A stretch of DNA of 21,438 nt, taken from NCBI GenBank assembly GCA_014382645.1, contig JACNJI010000415.1, positions 1 to 21,438 on the forward strand. Direction: 5' to 3'. The DNA is from Verrucomicrobiota bacterium. GTDB taxonomy: Bacteria; Verrucomicrobiota; Verrucomicrobiia; Opitutales; Seribacteraceae. Positions 1 to 6,773 of the stretch are shown one piece after another; positions within the stretch are counted from its first letter, which is position 1, and each line of letters starts with the position of its first letter. Made by a program: the position numbers and the translations under genes. The notes under the pieces are model-generated. The model made no database searches. It saw only the letters and a program-made list of their open reading frames with translations, and was not told the DNA's origin.

Positions 1-86
1 GGGGAGGTGACGCGCCGTGCGTCGGCGACGTCCCTGCCGGTGACGGGCGAAATATGGAATTCCTTTTTGAGCTCTTGCTGGCTGCG
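1..86. other. Window edge with abrupt GC-rich sequence
   Basis: On the minus strand the reading frame of the DUF1365 gene can be followed past its stop codon into this stretch, as RSQQELKKEFHISP (about 45-86). That matches the family's usual Phe-His-Val-Ser-Pro motif. From about position 45 down to 1 the sequence turns strongly GC-rich, unlike the AT-rich neighbours, and no frame continues the family. I see this as either a rearrangement junction or a chimeric sequence or assembly end. It contains no gene of its own. Confidence 0.5.
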
Positions 87-533
87 TTAATTTGGTTTTT
101 TGTCTGAATCATCCCAGCTGAAGGCTTTTGCATACCGCTCTCCCCAAGGGGTGTTGGTGATCTCCGCCATGATGGCATGAGGGCGGTTAACTTCCTTGTC
201 CCATGCGTAGTAAAAGCTGATAGGATTGAAGCAATAACCAAAAGTTCGCAAATGAGTCAGGACGGAAATGCGTCCTTCAATCGGTCGTCCAATTTGTTCA
301 GCCATTGTTCGCCTTACAGCCTTGTCCAAGCAACTGGTTCCTTTACTATGATAATCTTCGCGCCGAAAAACGGATAGGTTCGGGCTGTTAACCGACCATA
401 GCCAACGGCTTTTGAAAACTTCGGGTAGTTCGTCCAGGAAAAGGTGGGGCATGAAGAGTTTGTAACAGAGGTTATGCGTCTTAGGGGAACGGCGATGATG
501 ACGAACCTCGCCGAAGTACAGGCAGCTATTCAT
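87..533 (-). CDS. DUF1365 family protein, 3' truncated by a premature stop
   Basis: This is the N-terminal 60 percent of a DUF1365 (COG3496) protein, 149 residues where the family usually has about 240-260. The start MNSCLYFGEVRHHRR is the family's normal beginning and gives a 4-bp ATGA overlap with the upstream FAD gene, so it is preferred over a start at 560. Family hallmarks include GYCFNPISFYYAW and EITNTPWGERYAKAF. A TAA at 87-89 interrupts the frame. Beyond it the same frame still reads ELKKEFHISP, which belongs to this family, before the similarity ends near position 45. The biochemical role of DUF1365 is not established. It typically sits beside a COG2907 FAD protein and often a cyclopropane-fatty-acid synthase in light or singlet-oxygen responsive clusters, so a lipid-modification role is inferred. 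The gene is probably inactive as given, or carries a sequencing error (CAA to TAA would restore reading). Confidence 0.85.
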   Translation of the reverse strand: MNSCLYFGEVRHHRRSPKTHNLCYKLFMPHLFLDELPEVFKSRWLWSVNSPNLSVFRREDYHSKGTSCLDKAVRRTMAEQIGRPIEGRISVLTHLRTFGYCFNPISFYYAWDKEVNRPHAIMAEITNTPWGERYAKAFSWDDSDKKPN

Positions 534-1768
534 TTGAGTCTTTCTCCAAAGGCTTCGCATACTCTTAATCCGCTGGATAGACCATCTTCGTGGAAACCAT
601 AGCCCCAGTATGCCCCGCAGAGAGAAATACCTTGGTTTCGGATGAATTCTCGATGTCGTTTCTGGGCGTCTTTACGACCTTTGTGGTATGTGGGGTGAGA
701 AAATTTGAAATCACCGTGATGAAGGCTGGTTTCTATGCTCTCTTCTTGGTTTAGGGAAACGCAAAAGGGTTGCGAGCAAGTAAGTCCTTGCAGGATATTC
801 ATGTCGTAAGTGACCGTTGCCTTATCTGAATGACCCTCAGGTAAATAAGCATTCCAGCTTGCTCGAGCCGAATTGCGGCGTGGAAGCAGGGAATCGTCAC
901 TATGCAGAGAAACTAAGTTTTGTTCGTAGGGAAAGGCTTCTAACAGTTTTTTCTCTTCTTGCGTGGGTTGGTCTATCATCCGGAGAGACTGGTCTGCGTG
1001 GCAGGCTAGAATGACTTCATCGAATGTGGCCATTGTTCCATCTTGTAGGTCTAGGCTTACTCCTTCCTTAGTTCTAAAGACCCTTTTGATGGGAGTATTC
1101 AGATGAAGCCTGTTCCCAATCTGTTTAACCATTTTATCCACGTATGTGCGAGATCCGCCTTTGAGTACTCGCCAAATCGGGCGATCAAATGATTGAAGCA
1201 TTTTATGATTGGACAGGAAGTCGAAAACGAATTCCATCGGGAACTTGCCAAATCTTTCCGTGGAGCAGGACCAAAGAGCGGAACCCAAAGGCAAGAGAAA
1301 GGCATCTCGAAAGCGTTGGCTAAAGTGATGTTTTGATAGGAAATCGTCCACTGATGATTGGCTTCTTTGATTGCGTTTTGCAATTGAATGAAAGCGAGAA
1401 ATATCACGAACCATTCCCCAGTGCTTGAAGTCTATAAGGTTTCGACTAGCCCCAAATAATCCCTTTAAGCTTTCTCCACTGTACTCTATTCCCGATTTGG
1501 CGCATCGTACGGAGAAACCCATACGAGTCTTCTTGGATTCGACTTCTAGATGCTTCAGCAAACGGACGAAATTTGGATAATTGCTTTCGTTGAAGACAAT
1601 AAAGCCAGTATCGATTTTGTGGCTTTCCGTCTCACCTTTAACTTCGACTGTATTTACGTGTCCGCCGGGTTTCCCATCAGATTCATAGATTGTAACCTCG
1701 CATTTGCGGCGAAGCAAGTAGGCACAGATCAAACCCGATATTCCAGAACCAATGATACCAACCTTCAC
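530..1768 (-). CDS. FAD/NAD(P)-binding amine-oxidase-like protein (COG2907)
   Basis: A 412-residue flavoprotein. The N-terminus has a Rossmann dinucleotide motif (VGIIGSGISGLICAYLL, residues 3-19) followed by an acidic residue ending strand 2 (YES) and a GGHVNTVEV stretch. The C-terminal FAD-contacting segment is LCGAYWGYGFHEDGLSSG. The length and the SALWSCS and DADQ-like segments fit the COG2907 group of amine-oxidase-fold proteins that travel with DUF1365. A member in Rhodobacter sphaeroides belongs to the singlet-oxygen (sigma-E/ChrR) regulon and is linked to methylated or furan fatty acids, so action on membrane lipids is plausible but not shown here. The start is GTG at 1768. The gene follows the desaturase by 20 bp and overlaps DUF1365 by 4 bp, so all three are probably co-transcribed. 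No signal peptide is seen, so it is cytoplasmic or membrane-peripheral. Confidence 0.88.
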   Translation of the reverse strand: MKVGIIGSGISGLICAYLLRRKCEVTIYESDGKPGGHVNTVEVKGETESHKIDTGFIVFNESNYPNFVRLLKHLEVESKKTRMGFSVRCAKSGIEYSGESLKGLFGASRNLIDFKHWGMVRDISRFHSIAKRNQRSQSSVDDFLSKHHFSQRFRDAFLLPLGSALWSCSTERFGKFPMEFVFDFLSNHKMLQSFDRPIWRVLKGGSRTYVDKMVKQIGNRLHLNTPIKRVFRTKEGVSLDLQDGTMATFDEVILACHADQSLRMIDQPTQEEKKLLEAFPYEQNLVSLHSDDSLLPRRNSARASWNAYLPEGHSDKATVTYDMNILQGLTCSQPFCVSLNQEESIETSLHHGDFKFSHPTYHKGRKDAQKRHREFIRNQGISLCGAYWGYGFHEDGLSSGLRVCEAFGERLK

Positions 1769-1788
1769 TTAGTCGTCTCAGGAATTTT

Positions 1789-2700
1789 CTAACTTATCGC
1801 TTTTTCTTGTACCCAAGAAGGCGTCTTTTTTAATCCCCATACGAATCCAAAGAATGATAGTACCTGCAGTATCCTATGGGTTGGATCAAACTGTCCTTTG
1901 AAAAACCCCTGCCTCGCGGAACTTGGGAAAAAATGGTGGTTGTTATGCCATCCCTCTCCCAAGGTTAGAACGGAGACAAGTGCATTGTTTCTGCTTTCAT
2001 CTAAGGTCTCGAATTTTCTTTTTCCAAATATATGAGCCAAAGAATTGACAGAGAATGTAGCGTGATACAGGGCGACTGTCGGAACTAAGAATCCCCAAAC
2101 GAATAACTGTGCTCCTGAAGTTTCCAATTTGGAAATTGCCCAAGAAGTTTCTCCCAACCAATAACAAAATAAGGCTAAAGTAAGTACGGGGATCCAATCA
2201 TAGCGATTTATAAATCGTAACTCCTTGTATTTTAACCAGTCTGGGATTTCTCTTAGGAAGGTTGGTAGTGCATAGTCGGACATAAACCATAACGCATGGC
2301 TCCATAGAACACTCTTACTCTTTGGTGAGTGTACGTCTAAGTCCGTATCCGAATATTTATGATGACGCCTATGGTGTGCGGACCACCATAGAGGACCGCG
2401 TTGGCCGGCACTGCACGCAACGAAAGCCCCCAAGAACTGTACAATTCGATTAGTTTCAAATGCTCTGTGAGAGAAGTATCGATGGTAGAAGGCGGTTATG
2501 GCAAACATCCGCACACAGTAAGAGATAAAAGCTATAGCCACGCACCACCAAGAGAAATTGACAAACAAGACCCCTATGACCGAAAGATGAATCAGTATGA
2601 AGGGAATGCACCTAAACCACTCAACTTTTTCTTGTCCTTCGACTGGATTTTCAAAGGTTTCAGGGGGTGGCAAGATCCACCGTAGTACTGCCGAGAGCAT
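1789..2700 (-). CDS. Acyl-CoA/acyl-lipid delta-9 fatty acid desaturase
   Basis: A 303-residue integral membrane di-iron desaturase that introduces a cis double bond into fatty acyl chains. The three histidine boxes that bind the metal centre are intact: HRYFSH (73-78), HHRRHH (109-114) and EGWHNNHH (249-256), plus the auxiliary NSLAHIFG (His 223). Hydrophobic membrane segments lie at about 33-75, 165-190 and 197-220. The length is typical of bacterial members of the stearoyl-CoA desaturase family. The start ATG lies 4 bp after the stop of the sigma-factor gene, and the FAD gene follows 20 bp downstream, making an operon. In related light-response clusters this place is often held by a cyclopropane-fatty-acid synthase. 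Here a desaturase accompanies COG2907 and DUF1365 and may supply their unsaturated acyl substrate (inference). Confidence 0.93.
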   Translation of the reverse strand: MLSAVLRWILPPPETFENPVEGQEKVEWFRCIPFILIHLSVIGVLFVNFSWWCVAIAFISYCVRMFAITAFYHRYFSHRAFETNRIVQFLGAFVACSAGQRGPLWWSAHHRRHHKYSDTDLDVHSPKSKSVLWSHALWFMSDYALPTFLREIPDWLKYKELRFINRYDWIPVLTLALFCYWLGETSWAISKLETSGAQLFVWGFLVPTVALYHATFSVNSLAHIFGKRKFETLDESRNNALVSVLTLGEGWHNNHHFFPSSARQGFFKGQFDPTHRILQVLSFFGFVWGLKKTPSWVQEKAIS

Positions 2701-2704
2701 TATA

Positions 2705-3628
2705 TTAGGCAGCTGCTCTAAGGGCTAGCGTCAGTTCTAATGGACTCATGCTGTTTTTACCGCATATTCCTAGATTTACGAATTGATCAAGTTTCCTGAA
2801 ATCCAACTTGCCGTTACGCAAAATAATAGCCCTTAGCTTTCTTACACTTCTAGCTTCAATTTGCCTGATCCTTTCAGCTGACACTTTCATTTTTAGAGCA
2901 ATCTCTTCCAGTTTCATTGGTAAATGGTTGCCCAATCCAAATCTCATGGAGATGACTTTTTTCTCTCGTACATCGAGAAAGTCGACAGCTACGTTTATGT
3001 CGTCGGGAAGAGATCCACTGTCTCTGTAGGAGGAAGTTTCGTCATCTTTGTAAACAAGTAGATCCGCGAGTGTTAATTCGGAATCATTAATAGTTTTATC
3101 GATCGATGTGGAACATACGGGAGCCATTTTAACTCTGTTGGCTAGGTTTCTCTCGTTCCCAATATTTTCATTGATTTCTTTTTCGGTCGGTTCGCGTCCC
3201 AGATTTGCTTGAAGCTGTGTCTCGATTGCCTTTTCTCTTCTCTTTTCCTGAAATACATCATGGGGCACAGATACTGCCCCCTGCAATTTGCTGATGTACC
3301 TTTGTATCCTCTGCCTGATCCACCATGCCGCATAGGTACCCAACTTGAGACCTCTGGTATGATCAAATTTATCTATGGCTATAATCAAGCCTAATATCCC
3401 CTCGGCCATTAAATCCTCAACGGGCATCTTTGAATTTTTGAATTTTAAAGCTAAAGAAGCAACTAACCTCAGGTGCCTTTCTATTAGTTCGTTTCTAGCG
3501 TCTTCGGATCCGTTTTTCATTTCCTCGAACAACTTCGCACACTCCTCTTTTGTAGGAGGGGCAACACGAGAGCGGACGGTCATGAATCCACCAATTGGAT
3601 CTTTGGTTCGGACTTTATCGGCTGACAT
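2705..3628 (-). CDS. Sigma-70 family factor, group-2-like (RpoD-related, no region 1.1)
   Basis: A primary-type alternative sigma factor. From the chosen start (307 residues) it shows a short region 1.2 (DPIGGFM...RVAPPTKEE), region 2 (NELIERHLRLVASLALKF, then the DNA-melting and -10 recognition segment DHTRGLKLGTYAAWWIRQRI), region 3, and region 4 with a helix-turn-helix (REKKVISMRFGLG... KVSAERIRQIEARSVRKLR). It is far more RpoD/RpoS-like than ECF-like. The acidic region 1.1 of housekeeping RpoD is missing, so it is not the main sigma factor. The start at 3628 is chosen because region 1.2 begins a few residues later and AGAAGAAG precedes it; ATG 3652 and GTG 3706 are in-frame alternatives. 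It leads the desaturase-FAD-DUF1365 operon and lies downstream of the photolyase, suggesting a light or stress sigma factor (inference). No anti-sigma gene is adjacent. Confidence 0.88.
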   Translation of the reverse strand: MSADKVRTKDPIGGFMTVRSRVAPPTKEECAKLFEEMKNGSEDARNELIERHLRLVASLALKFKNSKMPVEDLMAEGILGLIIAIDKFDHTRGLKLGTYAAWWIRQRIQRYISKLQGAVSVPHDVFQEKRREKAIETQLQANLGREPTEKEINENIGNERNLANRVKMAPVCSTSIDKTINDSELTLADLLVYKDDETSSYRDSGSLPDDINVAVDFLDVREKKVISMRFGLGNHLPMKLEEIALKMKVSAERIRQIEARSVRKLRAIILRNGKLDFRKLDQFVNLGICGKNSMSPLELTLALRAAA

Positions 3629-3718
3629 TTCTTCTTCTGAAAAACACTTCATATAATACAGATCGATTTCTACCATAACCCGGATCATTTTTTTCTTAAT
3701 AATCACTGAAGGTCTCTC

Positions 3719-3736
3719 TTCGACTGACGAGTCGAA
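3719..3736. promoter_or_regulatory. Perfect inverted repeat upstream of the sigma operon
   Basis: TTCGACTGACGAGTCGAA has perfect 7-bp arms and a 4-base centre. It lies about 90 bp upstream of the preferred sigma start and about 250 bp beyond the photolyase stop. It could be an operator or an RNA hairpin. There is no T-run after it on the minus strand, so a terminator role is unlikely. Confidence 0.5.
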
Positions 3737-3739
3737 TTA

Positions 3740-3785
3740 CTGTCTGCTAGAGTGAATCTGCCATTTTCTTGTTACTTGCAGACAG
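3740..3785. promoter_or_regulatory. Widely spaced inverted repeat CTGTCTGC / GCAGACAG
   Basis: Perfect 8-bp arms occupy 3740-3747 and 3778-3785, with 30 bp between them and a related CTGCC at 3758-3762 in the middle. Together with the palindrome at 3719 it fills much of the 358-bp space (3629-3986) between the sigma gene and the photolyase, which otherwise holds no convincing gene. It may be a cooperative regulator site. No binding protein can be named. Confidence 0.4.
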
Positions 3786-3986
3786 ATGTAGAAAGTACGC
3801 TAATTAAAGCTGGGCTGTTTTGGTAGACTTCTTGGAGAGCTATTACTAAATTTGACCACTGAAGATTTCGCGAACCCAAAGATTTGAGCTGAAATCAAAG
3901 TCGTCAGGGCGAAAACGATCTTAATCCAATTTGTCCCTAAGAATAACGAAGAACCTACCGAGCAAAGAGGGGGAAGCCATTGTTTT

Positions 3987-5450
3987 TCAGTTCTTGGGCA
4001 AGGTCGCCAATGCCTCCAAAGCCCTTGCGCGAGCTTGAGGGTGGTCAACGCATGGTTGTGGGTAGTTTTGTCCCAATGTCACATTGCTTTGAGAAAGAAC
4101 AATGGTTGGGGCTTCCCAAGGTTTGAAGAGCCATTTGGACGGTAATTCCTTCAATGGCTCAATCCACCTTCGAGCATACTTGCCCGAGGTGTCGAACTTT
4201 TCGCCCTGAAGAATCGGATTGAAGATTCTAAAGTAAGGGGCGGCATCGGCTCCGCACCCTGCTGCCCATTGCCATCCTTGAGTATTGCTGGCTAAGTCTG
4301 CGTCGACGAGAGTGTCCCAGAACCATTTGGTACCTTCAGTCCAAGACATGAGAAGGTGCTTTACGAGAAAGGAGGCTACGACCATGCGAACACGGTTGTG
4401 CATCCAGCCCGTTTCGTAGAGTTGTCGCATTCCCGCATCAACTAATGGGTAACCTGTTTTCCCCAATTGCCAGTTGGACAGTGCCTGTGCGTCTTTTCTC
4501 CAAGGGAATTCAGCATACTTCGGTCTTAACGGATTTTCAGGTAAATGAGGAAAGTGATAAAGTAAATGATAGGAAAATTCTCTCCAACCTATCTCGGCCA
4601 AGAATTGGTTCCCATCTGTTGAAGTCGGATCGTCATTGGAATGGGAATGTAGAACGGCTTGGCAAATTTGTCGTGGGCTAATGTTACCCCAAGCAAGATA
4701 AGGCGATAATCTGGATGTGCCGTTGATCGATGGGATGTTTCTTCGATGCGAATAGTGACGAGTTACCTCTTGAGTGGTCCGACTTATCATTTTATGACCC
4801 TCGTCTTCTGAAACGATCCAATGAGAATGGAGTTTTTCATGCCAAGGATGCTCGGTCAATAATCCAAGTTCATGCAATGATTCTGTTGGAGAATTGTCCT
4901 TGGAGAATGTGAATTTAGATGGCTCATAGCATGTCGGTTTCTTGTGAATTCCGGATCGAGAAAGCTTCCAGTATGGAGTAAATATTTGGTAGGGTTTTCC
5001 CGAACCATTTTTAATTTCCCACGGTTCGTTGAGGAGGGAGCCATTGAAGGACTCGCATTGAATTCCATTCCGTGAAAGCGCATCCTTTACCGAAATTTCC
5101 GTTTGTCGGCCTGCGGGATCATAACTGCGGTTGAAAAATACAGTGTCTGCTCCAACCACTTTGGCTATCAGGGGCAAAATGTATTCGGCAATTCCTTTTC
5201 GTAGAATCAGCTTCCCATTATTGGAGTCTATGGATTTACCGAGATCTATGAGTGATTGATGCAGCCACCATCTTGAGGCCGCTCCCGGGCTCCATTGGCC
5301 ACCTTCTTTCTCGTTCCAGATGAATACCGGAACAATTTCCTTCTTGGCATTGTAGGCAGCGACTAAGGCAGGGTTATCTTTGACTCGCAGGTCTTTGCGA
5401 AACCAAACGATTGCCCGTGACTTCCTCGAAGGACTTTTTTCAGTGCTCAT
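3987..5450 (-). CDS. phr: Deoxyribodipyrimidine photolyase (class I CPD type)
   Basis: A 487-residue flavoprotein that splits UV-induced pyrimidine dimers using blue light. The N-terminal alpha/beta antenna domain begins at AIVWFRKDLRVKDNPAL. The C-terminal FAD domain carries GNISPRQICQAVLHS, EIGWREFSYHLLYHFP, TGWMHNRVRMVVASFLVKH and DADLASNTQGWQWAAGCG followed by DAAPYFRIFNP, the last being the strongest family signature. The Asn in DLASN corresponds to the flavin-contacting Asn of E. coli Phr. Length and motifs fit class I CPD photolyases rather than cryptochromes, though substrate cannot be proven by eye. Start MSTEKSPSRKSRAIVW at 5450 is preferred over TTG-type starts further upstream; it overlaps the SDR gene by 11 bp, so the two are translationally coupled. 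Antenna chromophore unknown. Confidence 0.95.
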   Translation of the reverse strand: MSTEKSPSRKSRAIVWFRKDLRVKDNPALVAAYNAKKEIVPVFIWNEKEGGQWSPGAASRWWLHQSLIDLGKSIDSNNGKLILRKGIAEYILPLIAKVVGADTVFFNRSYDPAGRQTEISVKDALSRNGIQCESFNGSLLNEPWEIKNGSGKPYQIFTPYWKLSRSGIHKKPTCYEPSKFTFSKDNSPTESLHELGLLTEHPWHEKLHSHWIVSEDEGHKMISRTTQEVTRHYSHRRNIPSINGTSRLSPYLAWGNISPRQICQAVLHSHSNDDPTSTDGNQFLAEIGWREFSYHLLYHFPHLPENPLRPKYAEFPWRKDAQALSNWQLGKTGYPLVDAGMRQLYETGWMHNRVRMVVASFLVKHLLMSWTEGTKWFWDTLVDADLASNTQGWQWAAGCGADAAPYFRIFNPILQGEKFDTSGKYARRWIEPLKELPSKWLFKPWEAPTIVLSQSNVTLGQNYPQPCVDHPQARARALEALATLPKN

Positions 5451-6168
5451 TGAGACGAAGGCTAGAGAGTCCTGCATCGACTTTTAGAATTTGTCCGGTT
5501 ATCGAAGCAGCATCCGGAGAATGTAAAAAATTGATTGTAGCGGCGACTTCATCGACCCCGGGCAGTTTTTTCAAAGGATGTTTGTTTTCAATCATGCGGA
5601 TCGCTGTTTCTCCACCCACCATGCGTTTACCCATTTCGGTGGGGGTTAAGGTTGGGGCGACGACGTTTACGCGAATGTTTGGCGCTAGATCCGCAGCCAA
5701 TGCAATGGCAAATCCTTCGAGCGCTGATTTCGCAGTGGATATTGCACAGTGGTTTGGCAGACCTGACCTCGCGGCCACCGAGGAGAGGAAGGCAATGGAT
5801 CCGTTTTCATTTCTGCCAAGTCTTGGCAGCAGGCTTTGGATCAATATAAATGCATCCAGTACGTTTGTCCGATAAGCCTCGATCATCTGTTCAGTAGTCA
5901 GTCTTTTTATCGGTCCTAGGATGACTGTACCTGGACAGAAAGTAAGACAATTTATGACCGAGGGCAGCTGCTCGAGGAAGCTTTGGGGCTGAGTGACATC
6001 TCCCTTGATCCATTGTCCATACTTGGAAGGTGATTTCGGAGCATTTCGAGAAATTGCGTAGACTGAATGTCCTGCTTGCCCGGCTTTTTCTACGAGAGCC
6101 CTGCCGATTCCTTTTGAGGCTCCTGCAATCACATGGAAGGGTCGAGGGAGTGTGTTATTTGTTTCCAT
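5440..6168 (-). CDS. Short-chain dehydrogenase/reductase-like protein lacking the catalytic Tyr
   Basis: A 242-residue classical-length SDR. The cofactor motif is GASKGIG (16-22), followed by an NAxG-like region and a catalytic-type Ser in IAFLSSVAA. The expected Tyr-x-x-x-Lys reads Ile-Ser-Thr-Ala-Lys (CAISTAKSALEG), so Lys is kept and Tyr is replaced. The C-terminal VNVVAPTLTPTEMG fits the substrate-loop region. Photolyase-linked SDRs that I recall often show the same loss, so this may be a subfamily that binds NAD(P) without normal SDR chemistry. It is the first gene of the SDR-photolyase pair (11-bp overlap). A consensus -10 lies only a few bases before the ATG, so the message is probably leaderless or nearly so. 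The substrate is unknown. Confidence 0.85.
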   Translation of the reverse strand: METNNTLPRPFHVIAGASKGIGRALVEKAGQAGHSVYAISRNAPKSPSKYGQWIKGDVTQPQSFLEQLPSVINCLTFCPGTVILGPIKRLTTEQMIEAYRTNVLDAFILIQSLLPRLGRNENGSIAFLSSVAARSGLPNHCAISTAKSALEGFAIALAADLAPNIRVNVVAPTLTPTEMGKRMVGGETAIRMIENKHPLKKLPGVDEVAATINFLHSPDAASITGQILKVDAGLSSLRLNEH

Positions 6169-6172
6169 CTAT

Positions 6173-6203
6173 ATTATATCGTAAAAGGTGTTGTACTGGA
6201 TCA
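6173..6203 (-). promoter_or_regulatory. Candidate promoter of the SDR-photolyase operon
   Basis: Reading the minus strand, TGATCC (6203-6198) is followed after 19 bases by a perfect TATAAT (6178-6173), which lies 4 bases before the SDR start codon. No sigma-70 -35 box is present. TGATCC resembles the -35 element I recall for Rhodobacter sigma-E (ECF11) promoters. That similarity is suggestive only, because spacing and -10 differ somewhat from that model. Confidence 0.45.
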
Positions 6204-6224
6204 TGTTTTGGTCAGCGTTGCTTG

Positions 6225-6257
6225 ACCTTTTGAATTGCGTTACGTATTTCAAAAGGT
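6225..6257. promoter_or_regulatory. 10-bp inverted repeat directly before umuD
   Basis: ACCTTTTGAA (6225-6234) and TTCAAAAGGT (6248-6257) are perfect 10-bp arms separated by 13 bp. The right arm ends at the base before the umuD ATG. A further copy of the core AAAAGGT lies at 6183-6189, inside the SDR promoter spacer. TTGACC (6222-6227) could be a -35 element for umuD. The arrangement suits an operator serving both divergent promoters, or a hairpin covering the umuD start. It does not match the E. coli CTGT-N8-ACAG or the Bacillus GAAC-N4-GTTC LexA boxes. Confidence 0.5.
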
Positions 6258-6773
6258 ATGGGCAGGGGTGGAAAACGAAAAGGAGCGGGTAGACCTATGG
6301 GTGGCGGGGCGTATGGAGAAGCTACGCACCCGGTTCGGATTCCTTTGAGCCAAGTGGATCGAGTGCTTCGCTTCGTTCGTGAAAAAGAATACGCCTTGCC
6401 ACTCTATGCTAGTAGAGTATCGGCAGGCTTTCCCTCGCCCGCCGATGACTACGTTGAGTCCGCCCTCGACTTAAACGAGCATTTGGTGCGCGAACCCGCT
6501 GCGACCTTCTTTGTTCGCGCTCAAGGCGAGTCAATGATTGGAGCGGGCATCCATGACGGCGATCTTCTGGTGGTTGATCGCAGTGTCGAGGCAACGGACG
6601 GAAAAGTGGTTATCGCCTCCATCAATGGCGAATTGACCGTAAAGCGTTACGTCCGCCGGAATGGCAAGGTGTGGTTGGCCCCCGAGAATCCCGCCTATCG
6701 GGCGCTGATCCTTAATGAGGAGGACGATGTTCGGCTTTGGGGTGTCGTAAAAAATGTGATTCATCCTCTGTGA
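6258..6773 (+). CDS. umuD: UmuD-like autoproteolytic subunit of error-prone polymerase V
   Basis: A 171-residue S24/LexA-family protein. The N-terminus is basic and glycine-rich ([12 protein letters not shown]), an extension seen in many UmuD proteins, which supports the first ATG. An Ala56-Gly57 bond in [16 protein letters not shown] is the self-cleavage site. The catalytic dyad is Ser92 (in [13 protein letters not shown]) and Lys129 (in ELTVKRY). Cleavage stimulated by RecA filaments would give UmuD', which with UmuC forms a translesion polymerase. There is no N-terminal helix-turn-helix, so it is not LexA. It is followed by umuC with a 4-bp GTGA overlap. The upstream inverted repeat is the likely control site. 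GC content is clearly higher than in the SDR and photolyase on its left. Confidence 0.92.
   Translation: MGRGGKRKGAGRPMGGGAYGEATHPVRIPLSQVDRVLRFVREKEYALPLYASRVSAGFPSPADDYVESALDLNEHLVREPAATFFVRAQGESMIGAGIHDGDLLVVDRSVEATDGKVVIASINGELTVKRYVRRNGKVWLAPENPAYRALILNEEDDVRLWGVVKNVIHPL

Noticed and set aside
3800..4048. 82-codon minus-strand reading frame overlapping the photolyase 3' end, with a hydrophobic stretch
   Set aside because: Starts inside the photolyase gene in another frame, has no recognisable family and no ribosome site; most likely chance.
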